A stretch of DNA of 14,639 nucleotides from Actinomycetota bacterium. Its GTDB lineage: Bacteria; Actinomycetota; Geothermincolia; Fen-727; Anoxymicrobiaceae. Under the pieces are notes generated by a model that did no database searches, was not told the DNA's origin, and saw nothing but the letters and a program-made list of their open reading frames with translations. Positions 5,669 to 13,341 of the stretch are shown here, piece after piece. Each line of letters starts with the position of its first letter. Positions within the stretch are counted from its first letter, which is position 1. Position numbers and translations under genes: made by a program. The stretch is taken from the NCBI GenBank assembly GCA_018894655.1, contig JAHIPE010000038.1, positions 1-14,639 of the forward strand, written 5' to 3'.

Positions 5669-7746
5669 TCCTCTTCCTTCTTGCGCTCCTGCATGGCGAT
5701 TATCTTCTGGGCGATGTGTTCGGGAACCTGCTCGTAGTGCGAGAACTCCATGGTGAAAACACCGCGTCCACCGGTGATCGACCTGAGGTCGATGGAGTAG
5801 CGCGACATCTCGGCCAGGGGGACCTGGGCCTGAACGACCTGCGTCTTTCCCTTGGGCTGCATCCCCTGAATGCGGCCGCGCTTGGCGTTTAGGTCGCCTA
5901 TCACGTCACCCATATACTTGTCGGTGACGGTCACCTGGGCGTTCACGATAGGCTCCAGGATAACCGGCTCGGCGTCTAACATAGCCGCCTTGACGGCCTT
6001 GGACGCGGCCATCTTGAACGCCATCTCCGAGGAGTCAACCGAGTGGAACGACCCGTCGAAGACGGTAACCCTCATATCCACGATGGGGTAACCCGCCAGG
6101 AACCCTTCCTGCATAGACGCCACTACCCCCTTCTCCACTCCGGGGATGTACTGCCGGGGGATGGACGCTCCAACTATCTTGTCCTCGAACTGGAAGCCCT
6201 CACCGCGCTGGAGCGGCTCCAGGCGAAGGAAGCAGTGCCCGAACTGCCCGTGGCCGCCGGTCTGCTTCTTGTGCTTTCCCTGGGCCTCCACCGACTTCCT
6301 GATAGTCTCCTTGTAGGGGACCTTTGGGATAGTGGTCAGCACGTCCACCCCGAACTTGCGGCGCATCTTCGCGACAACGACGTCCAGGTGGTTTTCGCCG
6401 GCGCCGCTTATGAGGGTCTGGTTGACGTCGGTATCCCGCCTGACCTCGAGCATGGGGTCCTCCTCGCGCAGGCGGCCCAGGGCGGTGGAGAGTTTGTCCT
6501 CGTCGCCCTTGGTCTTGGGCTCGACCGCCAGTGACATCAACGGGGCGGGGTACTCGATCGGCGGCAGGACAACCGGGCTCTTCTTGTCGCAGAGCGTATC
6601 GCCGGTTGCGGTGTTCCCGAGCTTGGACACGGCACCGAGCTCACCGGGCCCGAGTTCGGAAACCCCTGACTGCTCCTTACCGGTCACCTGGAAAAGCTGC
6701 CCCACCCTCTCGGCCTTACCGTTGGTCGAGTTGAGCACGCTCGAGTCACTCTTGAACACGCCGGAGAAAACCCTGAAGTAGGTGAGCTTTCCCACGTAGG
6801 GGTCGGCCAGGGTCTTGAACACCAGGGCGCTCATGGGTGCGTCAGGGCTGCGGGGGAGAACAACTTCCTCGTCGCTGCCGGGCACCGTGCCCACCACGTC
6901 GGGTAGCTCACCGGGGAGGGGAAGCACATCGGCGATGAAGTCGAGCAGTTCGGGGATGCCTATGCCCTTGGAGGCGGAACCGCAGAGGACCGGGATAAGG
7001 CTCCGCTCCAGCACGCCCTTCTTGAGCGCCTCCAAGATCTCGTCCGCTGACAGCTCGACGTCGTCCAGGTACTTCTCAAGTAAGGAATCGTCTGTCTCTG
7101 CCACTGCCTCGATAAGGCCGTTGCGGCCGTCAGCCAGCGCGTCCTCAAGCGAGTCAGGCACCGGGACCTCTTTCGATTTGCCCTCTTTTTCCAGCTCGTA
7201 CGCCTTCTGGCTCAGGAGGTCAACAACGCCCCGGAAGTCATGTTCCTCGCCTATGGGGATGTTGATCGGTATAACGTTGCCCCCCAGGGTTTCCCTGACG
7301 TCCTCCAGCACCCGGTCGAAGCCGGCTCTTTCCCGGTCCAGCTTGCTTATGAAAACGAACGAGGGGGTGCCGAGTACGGCCGCCTTCTCCCACATTATCT
7401 CGGTCTGGACCTCGATGCCGTCCACGCCGGAAACAACGAAGGCGCAGGTGTCCACAACCCGCACCGCTGAGATAGCGTCGCCGACGAAATCGGCGTACCC
7501 CGGGGTGTCCAGCAAAGTTATCCTGGTGCCGTCCCAGGTTACCGGGGCGAGCGCGCTGTTTATGGATATGCTGCGGTTTATCTCGTCCTCGTCGAAGTCG
7601 GTGGTGGTATTACCCTGCTCGACGTCGCCCATGCGGTTGATGGTGCCGGTGGTGTACAGCAACGCCTCCGCCAGCGTCGTCTTTCCGGAACCTCCGTGGC
7701 CGAAGAGCCCAACGTTCTTGATCACGCTGTCACCGGATAGAGTCAC
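5665..7746 (-). CDS. Elongation factor G-like GTPase (EF-G paralogue)
   Basis: The 693-residue protein has full EF-G length and domain order. It belongs to the divergent EF-G-like group (FusA2-type) rather than canonical FusA. The P-loop is GHGGSGKT (16-23) instead of AHIDAGKT. Switch I reads NRSISI (57-62) instead of RGITI. G3 is DTPGYADF (80-87) instead of DTPGHVDF. G4 is SKLD (134-137) instead of NKxD. The GTPase should therefore work, but nucleotide handling and ribosome coupling may differ. No rps12, rps7 or tuf genes flank it, unlike true fusA. Start GTG follows AGGGGG at 7 bases. Paralogues of this kind have no settled role; I infer a translation or ribosome function. It converges on the HIT gene. 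Confidence 0.9.
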   Translation of the reverse strand: MTLSGDSVIKNVGLFGHGGSGKTTLAEALLYTTGTINRMGDVEQGNTTTDFDEDEINRSISINSALAPVTWDGTRITLLDTPGYADFVGDAISAVRVVDTCAFVVSGVDGIEVQTEIMWEKAAVLGTPSFVFISKLDRERAGFDRVLEDVRETLGGNVIPINIPIGEEHDFRGVVDLLSQKAYELEKEGKSKEVPVPDSLEDALADGRNGLIEAVAETDDSLLEKYLDDVELSADEILEALKKGVLERSLIPVLCGSASKGIGIPELLDFIADVLPLPGELPDVVGTVPGSDEEVVLPRSPDAPMSALVFKTLADPYVGKLTYFRVFSGVFKSDSSVLNSTNGKAERVGQLFQVTGKEQSGVSELGPGELGAVSKLGNTATGDTLCDKKSPVVLPPIEYPAPLMSLAVEPKTKGDEDKLSTALGRLREEDPMLEVRRDTDVNQTLISGAGENHLDVVVAKMRRKFGVDVLTTIPKVPYKETIRKSVEAQGKHKKQTGGHGQFGHCFLRLEPLQRGEGFQFEDKIVGASIPRQYIPGVEKGVVASMQEGFLAGYPIVDMRVTVFDGSFHSVDSSEMAFKMAASKAVKAAMLDAEPVILEPIVNAQVTVTDKYMGDVIGDLNAKRGRIQGMQPKGKTQVVQAQVPLAEMSRYSIDLRSITGGRGVFTMEFSHYEQVPEHIAQKIIAMQERKKEED

Positions 7747-7791
7747 AATTATTCCCCCTGATATCGAAAGCTACTAGGAAAACGGTAGTTA

Positions 7792-7797
7792 ATTATA
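7792..7797 (-). promoter_or_regulatory. -10 box of the EF-G-like gene
   Basis: A perfect TATAAT on the minus strand, 46 bp before the GTG start. No good -35 hexamer is seen at 16-18 bp, so this is a half-supported promoter. Confidence 0.45.
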
Positions 7798-7846
7798 ACC
7801 TAACGCTGCGGGAAATCGAGACGGCGAAAACCCGGCCCGTCACTCC

Positions 7847-7875
7847 TTGTCACGGTGGTTCGGTTGGGTTAACGT
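7847..7875 (+). promoter_or_regulatory. Candidate promoter of the DUF512-der operon
   Basis: TTGTCA (7847-7852), 17-bp spacer, TAACGT (7870-7875). The start of transcription would be near 7882, giving a leader of about 29 bases before GTG 7911. Confidence 0.5.
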
Positions 7876-7883
7876 GAACCGAA
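7859..7883 (+). promoter_or_regulatory. Inverted repeat overlapping the DUF512 promoter
   Basis: TTCGGTT (7859-7865) and AACCGAA (7877-7883) are perfect complements around a GTTAAC palindrome (7868-7873). The symmetric block covers the proposed -10 box, so it could be an operator; a leader hairpin is the alternative. Confidence 0.4.
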
Positions 7884-7910
7884 GTGCTCGCGGGAAAAGG
7901 AGAGGAGACG

Positions 7911-9212
7911 GTGAATAGAGAACTGGTCGGGCCGGCCGTGGTCAGGTCGGTCGAGGCCGGCTCGCCGGCGGAACGGGCCGGCGTACAGCCAGGGGACCGG
8001 ATACAGAGGATTGACGGCGAGTATCTCAGGGACATGATAGACTTCCAGCTCCTCCTTTTGGACGACGTGGCACATAGCCTGGAGATCGAGAGGAGCGGCG
8101 CTACCGTCCGGGTGACCGTGGAGGCGCTGGGGCGGCCGGTCGGGATAGAGATGGAGAAGGCAATATTCGGGGACATCATGACCTGCAACAACGCATGTAT
8201 GTTCTGTTTTATCGACCAGCTTCCCGGCGGCCTCAGGGAAACGATGTACATAAAGGATGACGACTACCGGCTCAGCTTCCTGGGGGGCAACTTCATTACT
8301 CTGACAAACCTGGAAAGCGGGGACATACGGAGAATAGTAGAAGATAGGCTGTCACCGCTGTACGTGAGCCTGCACGCGACCGAGCCGGGGCTCCGCGGGA
8401 GGATCTTCGGGAACCCCGGCGCAGACATAGCCCTGGACGCTCTTGAAGCGATACTGGACGGGGGGACCCGGGTGCATGTCCAGATAGTGCTCATAAGGGG
8501 GATAAACGACAGGGAGAAGCTTGACGTGACGCTTGACGACATCATGTCACGCTTCCCCGGGGTGTCGTCGGTCGGTGTCGTGCCGGTTGGAATCACCACA
8601 ACCGGGAAAACGACCCTTCCGATGTCGTTCGGCCACACACGCGAATCTGCGAGCGGCCTGCTGGAGCAGCTCGATCACTGGCGGCGCATCCTGGGCGGGA
8701 GGGGGCCGTACGCCGCCGACGAGTTCTTCTACCTGGCGGGTGAAGAGGTCCCGGCGCGCGAGTACTACAATGGGTATCCACAACTCGAGAACGGCATCGG
8801 ACTTGCAAGAAAGCTGATCGACGAGTTCAAGGAGGCGGAGTCCCGATTGGGAGGGACGGGAAAGAACGGTGGTACCGTTGTGTTGAGCTCGCCGATGGGG
8901 AGTTGGGCGCTGTCCCCGCTTCAGCTTGATAGGTACGGCGTGAGCACGGTGGTGTGCCGCAACACTCTCTTCGGGGAGACTGTGAACGTCTGCGGATTGC
9001 TGCCGGGTTCGGACGTGGCGCGGGCGCTCGGGGGGGCCCGGGGGGCCAAGACTGCCTTGCTCCCGGACGTGGCGCTCGAGGACGGGGTGTTCATTGACGG
9101 CGCCTCTCCGGCCGGCGTAAGTGAGTTCTGCGGCGTTGATGTCGTTCCGGTGAAGGTTGACGGAGTTTGCCTTGCGGGCGCGTTGATGGACGGGCCGGGT
9201 GTTCAACAGTGA
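7911..9212 (+). CDS. PDZ / radical SAM-like / DUF512 protein
   Basis: This 433-residue protein is of the DUF512 family, whose biochemical role is unknown. It has an N-terminal PDZ-like domain (GPAVVRSVEAGSPAERAGVQPGDRI, then INGxxL-like IDGEYL). A radical-SAM-like cysteine cluster CNNACMFC (C92, C96, C99; CX3CX2C) follows, then FIDQLPGGLRETMYIKDDDYRLSFLGGNFITL, a family hallmark. The DUF512 region (YPQLENGIG, SSPMGSWAL, VNVCGLL) makes up the C-terminus. The frame is open from GTG 7884, but AAGGAG at 7897-7902 lies 8 bases before GTG 7911, which is the better start. It overlaps der by GTGA, a pairing conserved in Clostridia and related anaerobes, which hints at a shared function in ribosome maturation or RNA modification (inference). 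Confidence 0.92.
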   Translation: MNRELVGPAVVRSVEAGSPAERAGVQPGDRIQRIDGEYLRDMIDFQLLLLDDVAHSLEIERSGATVRVTVEALGRPVGIEMEKAIFGDIMTCNNACMFCFIDQLPGGLRETMYIKDDDYRLSFLGGNFITLTNLESGDIRRIVEDRLSPLYVSLHATEPGLRGRIFGNPGADIALDALEAILDGGTRVHVQIVLIRGINDREKLDVTLDDIMSRFPGVSSVGVVPVGITTTGKTTLPMSFGHTRESASGLLEQLDHWRRILGGRGPYAADEFFYLAGEEVPAREYYNGYPQLENGIGLARKLIDEFKEAESRLGGTGKNGGTVVLSSPMGSWALSPLQLDRYGVSTVVCRNTLFGETVNVCGLLPGSDVARALGGARGAKTALLPDVALEDGVFIDGASPAGVSEFCGVDVVPVKVDGVCLAGALMDGPGVQQ

Positions 9213-10537
9213 GCCTCGAGGGTCCGGTCGTAGCTATAATGGGCCGCCCCAACGTGGGTAAATCCACGTTGATGAACCGGCTGGCGTCCCGGATGGAGGC
9301 GATCGTTGACCCGACCCCGGGGGTTACCCGTGACCGCAAGTACACTCCCGCCCGGTGGAAGGACAGGGAGTTCGTGGTGGTGGACACCGGAGGAGTGGGC
9401 ATCGAGACAGAGGGATGGCTGGCGGGAGAGGTGGAGCGCCAGGCGTTCTTTGCCGCCGAGGAGGCGGACGTGGTGGTGCTGGTGGTGGATGTGATGACCG
9501 GGGTCACCGAGGATGACGAGTGGCTGGCCCGGCGCCTGAAACGACTCCGGAGCAACACCGTGCTGGTGGTTAACAAGGTGGATAACCAGAACCTGGAGTA
9601 CGAGGTCGGTGGTTTCTACGCGCTGGGCCTGGGTGACCCCGTCGCGGTATCCGCGTACCACGGTCTGGGCGTCGGTGACCTGCTGGACAGGATAACCGAT
9701 TTGCTCCCGTACTGGGGTGAGGAGCCTTCCGAGCCACAGATCGCGGTGGCAATAGTGGGACGGCCCAACGTGGGCAAGTCGTCGATACTGAACCGGCTGG
9801 CCGACGAGGAAAGGGCGGTGGTGCACGAGAAGCCACATACCACCAGGGACACCATAGACACCATAGTGGAAAGTGACGGCACCTCCTACCGCATTCTAGA
9901 CACCGCGGGCATACGCAAGAAGCGGACCGGCATCTCCGACGTGGAGTACTACAGTTCCATCAGGACATTTCGCGCCATAGACCAGGCGGACGTGGTGATG
10001 CTGGTCATTGACGGGTGGGAAGGCCCCAGCGAGCACGACCAGAGGATCGCCGGTAAGATCGAGTCTCGCGGCCGTGCGGCGGTCATCCTGATAAACAAGT
10101 GGGACAAGGTGGAGGAGGCCCACAAGTCCGTCGAGGTGATGGAGGCGATCGCGCACAAGTTCCGCTTCGCCACTCACCTGCCGCTGCTACGGATATCCGC
10201 GGTTACCGGGAGGGGCATTGAAAGGATACTGACGCTGGCGGATACCGCCTACGGGCAATGGAATAAGCGAATACCCACGCCGGTGCTAAACAACTTCCTG
10301 GCACTGGTCAAGACAAGGGTCGCTCTACCCAGGAAAGGAAACCGTCAGCTCAAGATGTACTACGCCACTCAGACAGGGGTAGCGCCCCCAACGGTCGTTA
10401 TCTTCGTTAACGACGCGGGCCTGGTCAAGGAGGATTACCGGCGGTTTCTCACCCGCCAGTTGAGGGAGGAGTACGGGTTCTGGGGAAGCCCCCTGAGGAT
10501 ACACTTCCGCACCACCAAGAAGTGGAAACACGCCTAG
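9209..10537 (+). CDS. der: Ribosome biogenesis GTPase Der (EngA)
   Basis: Der has two tandem GTPase domains and a KH-like C-terminal domain, and is needed for maturation of the 50S ribosomal subunit. The first domain has GRPNVGKS (12-19), DTGG and NKVD (122-125). The second has GRPNVGKS (184-191), DTAG (231-234) and NKWD (296-299). The C-terminal 100 residues contain the KH-like fold (RQLKMYYATQTGVAPPTVVIFVN). The frame is open 14 codons further up, but GTG 9209 gives the normal N-terminus (SLEGPVVAIMGRPNVGKST) and a 442-residue protein of usual length. It overlaps the DUF512 stop by four bases, so translation is probably coupled. Confidence 0.97.
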   Translation: MSLEGPVVAIMGRPNVGKSTLMNRLASRMEAIVDPTPGVTRDRKYTPARWKDREFVVVDTGGVGIETEGWLAGEVERQAFFAAEEADVVVLVVDVMTGVTEDDEWLARRLKRLRSNTVLVVNKVDNQNLEYEVGGFYALGLGDPVAVSAYHGLGVGDLLDRITDLLPYWGEEPSEPQIAVAIVGRPNVGKSSILNRLADEERAVVHEKPHTTRDTIDTIVESDGTSYRILDTAGIRKKRTGISDVEYYSSIRTFRAIDQADVVMLVIDGWEGPSEHDQRIAGKIESRGRAAVILINKWDKVEEAHKSVEVMEAIAHKFRFATHLPLLRISAVTGRGIERILTLADTAYGQWNKRIPTPVLNNFLALVKTRVALPRKGNRQLKMYYATQTGVAPPTVVIFVNDAGLVKEDYRRFLTRQLREEYGFWGSPLRIHFRTTKKWKHA

Positions 10538-10611
10538 ATCAAGGTTGTCTCATGGCCTGCGCGGTATTTCCGCCCAAAAAGGCGAAAATAACGCGTAAAT
10601 CCCGCATTTTA

Positions 10612-10640
10612 TTGACTTTTTCAAAGGAAGAACCTAGGAT
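10612..10640 (+). promoter_or_regulatory. Promoter of the HU gene
   Basis: TTGACT (10612-10617), 17-bp spacer, TAGGAT (10635-10640) lie 55 bp before the TTG start. The -10 overlaps the palindrome CCTAGG, and CCTAGGA recurs 23 bp downstream (10633-10639 and 10656-10662), a possible operator pair. Confidence 0.7.
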
Positions 10641-10694
10641 TTGTTGAAGTTAAGGCTAAATGATGCCTAGGAATCTGGAAGGGGGTGCAGGTAT

Positions 10695-10973
10695 TTGACT
10701 AAGAAAGATCTTGCAGACGCGGTTGCTGGTGAGACTGGGATTTCCAAGAAGGACGCGGCAGCGGCAGTAGACGCGGTTCTGGGTACGATCACAAAGTCGC
10801 TCAAGAAGGGTCAGAAGGTCTCGCTTGTAGGCTTCGGCACCTTCGAGGTGCGGAAGAGGAAGGCGCGTACCGGGATCAACCCGCAGACCAAACAGCCGAT
10901 CAAGATTCCCGCCAGCAAGGCTCCGGCGTTCAAGCCGGGCAAGGCCTTGAAGGAGGCGGTCGCCAAGAAGTAG
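10695..10973 (+). CDS. hup: DNA-binding protein HU
   Basis: This 92-residue HU/IHF-family protein bends and compacts DNA as a dimer. The N-terminal helices (TKKDLADAVAGETGISKKDAAAAVDAVLGTI) and the arm signature GFGTFEVRKRKARTGINPQTKQPIKIPASKAPAFKPGKALKEAV are intact. It lacks the long lysine-rich tail of some actinobacterial HU proteins. The TTG start follows a purine-rich GGGGGTG Shine-Dalgarno. A good promoter upstream and an intrinsic terminator right after show it is a single-gene unit. Confidence 0.97.
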   Translation: MTKKDLADAVAGETGISKKDAAAAVDAVLGTITKSLKKGQKVSLVGFGTFEVRKRKARTGINPQTKQPIKIPASKAPAFKPGKALKEAVAKK

Positions 10974-10995
10974 CCCTTCATAAGGCGGTGGATTT

Positions 10996-11028
10996 CACAA
11001 AGGCCCCCCAGGGGGTCTTTGTGTTTTC
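10996..11028 (+). terminator. Intrinsic terminator of the HU gene
   Basis: CACAAAG (10996-11002) pairs with CTTTGTG (11017-11023). The stem is extended by a G-T pair and four G-C pairs around a 4-base loop, then TTTT. It is the strongest rho-independent terminator in the window. Confidence 0.92.
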
Positions 11029-11121
11029 TAGCCACGTAGTATTCGGTGGACATTCTCGGCACGTGGTTCACTATCAGGTCAGTGAAGTGGAGGCCGGGAA
11101 AGACGTGCCCACCATGGCGGT

Positions 11122-11151
11122 TTGCGCGCCTAACTGTCTGATTGCTACAAT
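11122..11151 (+). promoter_or_regulatory. Promoter of tRNA-Pro
   Basis: TTGCGC (11122-11127), 18-bp spacer, TACAAT (11146-11151) preceded by TGC, making an extended -10. The predicted start lies about 20 bases before the tRNA. Confidence 0.65.
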
Positions 11152-11177
11152 ATCGGTTGCGAGAAAACTTACCAAGT

Positions 11178-11255
11178 CGGGACGTGGCGCAGCCAGGTTA
11201 GCGCACTGGTCTGGGGGACCAGGGGTCGCCGGTTCAAATCCGGCCGTCCCGACCA
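11178..11255 (+). tRNA. tRNA-Pro (anticodon GGG)
   Basis: Acceptor CGGGACG pairs with CGTCCCG. Anticodon arm CTGGT-CTGGGGG-ACCAG carries GGG. The T arm contains CCGGTTCAAATCCGG. The discriminator base is A, with encoded CCA (11253-11255). A T-rich stretch (CTCTTTTTCT) follows without a stem. Confidence 0.96.
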
Positions 11256-11306
11256 GCTCTTTTTCTAGATTCAAGACCTGACCATGACTTCAGACCAAGA
11301 CTTCAT

Positions 11307-12446
11307 TCAATCAGGGGTGCGTGCCCCGTCTATGAAGCCGGACCCGTTCCTTATCGACAAGTCGGTTGAGAGGTTGTGGGAGTATCCCGATATGGTGTTT
11401 AGCCACAACTGGGCCTGCGACCCTTCCATCAACACCGGCCGGCAGCCACTTATCACCGCCGGGACTATCTTTGCCTGGACCAGCCCTTCCGGGCCGATTA
11501 CCGCAAGGAGCACGACCGTCTTCGCTGATATCTCCCGGGGCGGGGAGAAAATAAAGTTGCCCAGGCTGTAGGAGATAAGCCTGTTCTTGTAGAGCTCAAA
11601 GCCCTGCACCACGTGGGGGTGGTGCCCCAGCACCAGGTCCGCGCCCGAGTCCACGGCCAGGTGGGCCAGGTTGCGCTGCTCCCCGGTGGGGGAGGTCTGT
11701 AGCTCGACGCCCCAGTGGAAGGAGGCCACAACGTAGTCGCATTCCACCTTCGCGCTCTTGATGGTGTCCGCCATCCGCTCTTCGTCCCAGGTGGTGGTGC
11801 AACCGGGGCCGTCGGCAGTGGCCGGCCAGCCGGAGGGTACGATGGAGTTGAATGCCAGGAACCCAGCTTTCTTGCCGTGAACGGTCAATACGGTACAGGC
11901 ATAGGCCTCCCTGGCATCCTTCCCTGCGCCGCACCACCTGATGTCGCTTTTCTCGAGGTTGGCAAACGTATCGAGGAGTGCTCCCGTACCGTAGTCCTTG
12001 GAGTGGTTGTTGGCAAGAGACACTATGTCGATCCCAGCCCTTGCCATGCCGACTACCGAGTCCGGTGGACCCCGGAAGCAGAACGACTTCCCAGGAATCG
12101 GGCTTCCGCCGGTAGATATACAGCACTCAAGGTTGACGAAGCCGATGTTGGCGGACGAGAACAGGTCACTGACGTGGGCCCAGGGGTAATCCACGCCGTT
12201 GGAGGTAAGGTACGGCGTCACGCCGTCGCCGAAGTTGACATCCCCGCCGGCGGCTACCAGCACCAACTCATCCGCCTCTTTGACCGCCTCGCAGAGCAAC
12301 CTGCCGAAGCCGGCTTTAGGGGCCTCCGGCCGCGTTGTGAGACTCCCGCCACCACCACAGCCGGCAACCAGGTTGATGTAAATAACCGTAACCGCAGCAG
12401 TTGCCGCGATGAGCCACGGGTATAACCTTTTCAAGAACATCTCCAA
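11307..12446 (-). CDS. CapA-family (PGA_cap) lipoprotein
   Basis: The 379-residue protein belongs to the CapA / poly-gamma-glutamate capsule synthesis family, whose fold resembles metallophosphoesterases. An N-terminal hydrophobic segment ends in the lipobox LVAGC (26-30), so it should be a lipoprotein on the outer face of the membrane. Family motifs are GGDVNFGDG (67-75), NLE (105-107), LANNH (144-148), FHWG (243-246) and GHHPHVVQG (274-282), which supply the likely metal ligands. No capB, capC or other capsule genes are near. Many isolated CapA-like proteins have unknown substrates, so a capsule role is not implied. The frame opens at TTG 12446; ATG 12440 is equally possible. Its upstream region is the first 133-bp repeat, which must supply its promoter. 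It converges on tRNA-Pro. Confidence 0.9.
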   Translation of the reverse strand: MEMFLKRLYPWLIAATAAVTVIYINLVAGCGGGGSLTTRPEAPKAGFGRLLCEAVKEADELVLVAAGGDVNFGDGVTPYLTSNGVDYPWAHVSDLFSSANIGFVNLECCISTGGSPIPGKSFCFRGPPDSVVGMARAGIDIVSLANNHSKDYGTGALLDTFANLEKSDIRWCGAGKDAREAYACTVLTVHGKKAGFLAFNSIVPSGWPATADGPGCTTTWDEERMADTIKSAKVECDYVVASFHWGVELQTSPTGEQRNLAHLAVDSGADLVLGHHPHVVQGFELYKNRLISYSLGNFIFSPPREISAKTVVLLAVIGPEGLVQAKIVPAVISGCRPVLMEGSQAQLWLNTISGYSHNLSTDLSIRNGSGFIDGARTPD

Positions 12447-12450
12447 TCCC

Positions 12451-12583
12451 GGAAATCAATCAAAGGCGTAAGCAAGGGCCTTTCCGATATTACCCGCATC
12501 ACCGTTTCGACAACGGTATTCTACTACGATTTGAAACGTCTTAACCTCACTCACAAATCCCGGCTCCTGTGGAAACCATCGAG
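12451..12583. repeat. 133-bp direct repeat, copy 1
   Basis: This copy matches 13895-14027 with five mismatches, all in the first 22 bases; the last 111 bp (12473-12583) are identical. It contains the hairpin ACCGTT-tcgac-AACGGT (12501-12517). It begins 5 bp upstream of the CapA start codon. Confidence 0.95.
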
Positions 12584-12726
12584 CGCCCTTGTTCTGTCAG
12601 CGCGGGAAACAAGGGATGGACCGGCGGGCACGATGTGGTGGGATTCACTCCATAGGTCTATAACGGGCTGGCCCTTCTCGAGTGAATATAGTTTGAACGA
12701 GGCGGGTTTCCCGCTCCATATGATTC

Positions 12727-13002
12727 CTACATGTTCCGGTATGCTTGACCTCGTGGTCGAACCGCAAGAATGAAAATCCTCTTACTCTGCTTATCCACCG
12801 TGAATAGTATGCGCCAGCCCCCGACCCGGAGTCGCAGAAGGCCCTCAACGCCCCTGATCGGGCGTATGTCCCTTCCGGGACCGGGCGTTGGCTCAAGGGC
12901 AAGGCGGTCGATTGCCTTCTTCATCCTTTTCTGATTCGTACGGTCAAGGCGCCTCAAGGTCGAAGCCGCTTCGTGAGATACGGATACCTTCCATTCACTC
13001 AC
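12727..13002 (-). CDS. RelE/ParE-family toxin
   Basis: The 91-residue basic protein has the RelE/ParE toxin fold. Helical WKVSVSHEAASTLRRLDRTNQKRMKKAIDRL is followed by the beta-sheet core IRPIRGVEGLLRLRVGGWRILFTVDKQSKRIFILAVRPRGQAYRN. The conserved pattern R-x-R-x-G-x-[WY]-R-[IV]-x-[FY] and the C-terminal R-x-x-x-YR are present. RelE members cut mRNA on the ribosome and ParE members poison gyrase; the sequence alone does not settle which. GTG start; the first 8 bases overlap the antitoxin gene upstream, so translation is coupled. It is flanked on its far side by repeat copy 1. Confidence 0.9.
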   Translation of the reverse strand: MSEWKVSVSHEAASTLRRLDRTNQKRMKKAIDRLALEPTPGPGRDIRPIRGVEGLLRLRVGGWRILFTVDKQSKRIFILAVRPRGQAYRNM

Positions 13003-13264
13003 GCCCCAGTTCCTCTCCCAGTGTCTCCCAGGAGACTACTCGGCCCACGCTTATATCTTCGATTCCACGCCTTACTGCTGCCAGGTCATCGCGTGATAAC
13101 CCGCAACCCAGCCATTCCAGCAGGGAATCACGTGAAAAGCGCCATTCTCTCCCGACTTTTCTCCCCGGAATCAACCCCTGCCTGGCATGTTTCCGTACGG
13201 TGTATGGACTAATACCGAGGAACTCTGCCGCATCCTCAACAGATAGAATCTCTTTGACATCCAA
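12995..13264 (-). CDS. Excisionase-type HTH antitoxin
   Basis: This 89-residue partner of the toxin is DNA-binding. Residues 7-55 form an excisionase/MerR-like helix-turn-helix (LSVEDAAEFLGISPYTVRKHARQGLIPGRKVGREWRFSRDSLLEWL). The acidic tail (AAVRRGIEDISVGRVVSWETLGEELG) resembles the toxin-neutralising region of RelB/Phd-like antitoxins. The frame is open to 13357, but that extension covers AT-rich promoter DNA. GGAGG lies 7 bases before TTG 13264, so I place the start there. It probably represses its own operon through the inverted repeat at 13321-13341. Confidence 0.88.
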   Translation of the reverse strand: MDVKEILSVEDAAEFLGISPYTVRKHARQGLIPGRKVGREWRFSRDSLLEWLGCGLSRDDLAAVRRGIEDISVGRVVSWETLGEELGRE

Positions 13265-13310
13265 ATTGACCACCTCCACAACAATAGTAATATATAACAC
13301 AACACAAAGC

Positions 13311-13339
13311 AACATAAATAACTTGATTAGAAACATCAA
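13311..13339 (-). promoter_or_regulatory. Promoter of the toxin-antitoxin operon
   Basis: Read on the minus strand: TTGATG (13334-13339), 17-bp spacer, TATGTT (13311-13316). The start codon lies about 47 bp downstream. The surrounding DNA is far richer in A+T than the rest of the window. Confidence 0.6.
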
Positions 13340-13341
13340 GT
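13321..13341. promoter_or_regulatory. Inverted-repeat operator of the toxin-antitoxin operon
   Basis: ACTTGAT (13321-13327) and ATCAAGT (13335-13341) are perfect complements 7 bp apart. They cover the -35 box and spacer of the promoter, the expected place for antitoxin autorepression. Confidence 0.65.

Noticed and set aside
6043..7777. Long plus-strand frames opposite the EF-G-like gene.
   Set aside because: They are antisense shadows of a well-conserved GTPase gene in high-GC DNA; the Ser/Thr/Arg-rich translations show no domains.
10566..10586. Terminator after der.
   Set aside because: Only a 4-5 bp stem (CGCC-caaaaa-GGCG) with a mismatch and no T run; too weak to call.
12501..12535. Possible CRISPR repeat: on the minus strand the 133-bp repeat contains a GTTTC...GAAAC unit of about 34 bp.
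   Set aside because: It occurs once per copy with no regular spacers, and the identity extends far beyond the unit on both sides. No cas gene is present.
12586..12615. CCCTTGTT/AACAAGGG inverted repeat after copy 1.
   Set aside because: An 8-bp stem around a 14-base loop with no U tail or linked promoter; it may be chance and no role can be supported.
12531..12773. 80-codon plus-strand frame starting inside repeat copy 1.
   Set aside because: It begins in repeat DNA, has no Shine-Dalgarno, shows no family likeness and overlaps the toxin gene on the other strand.
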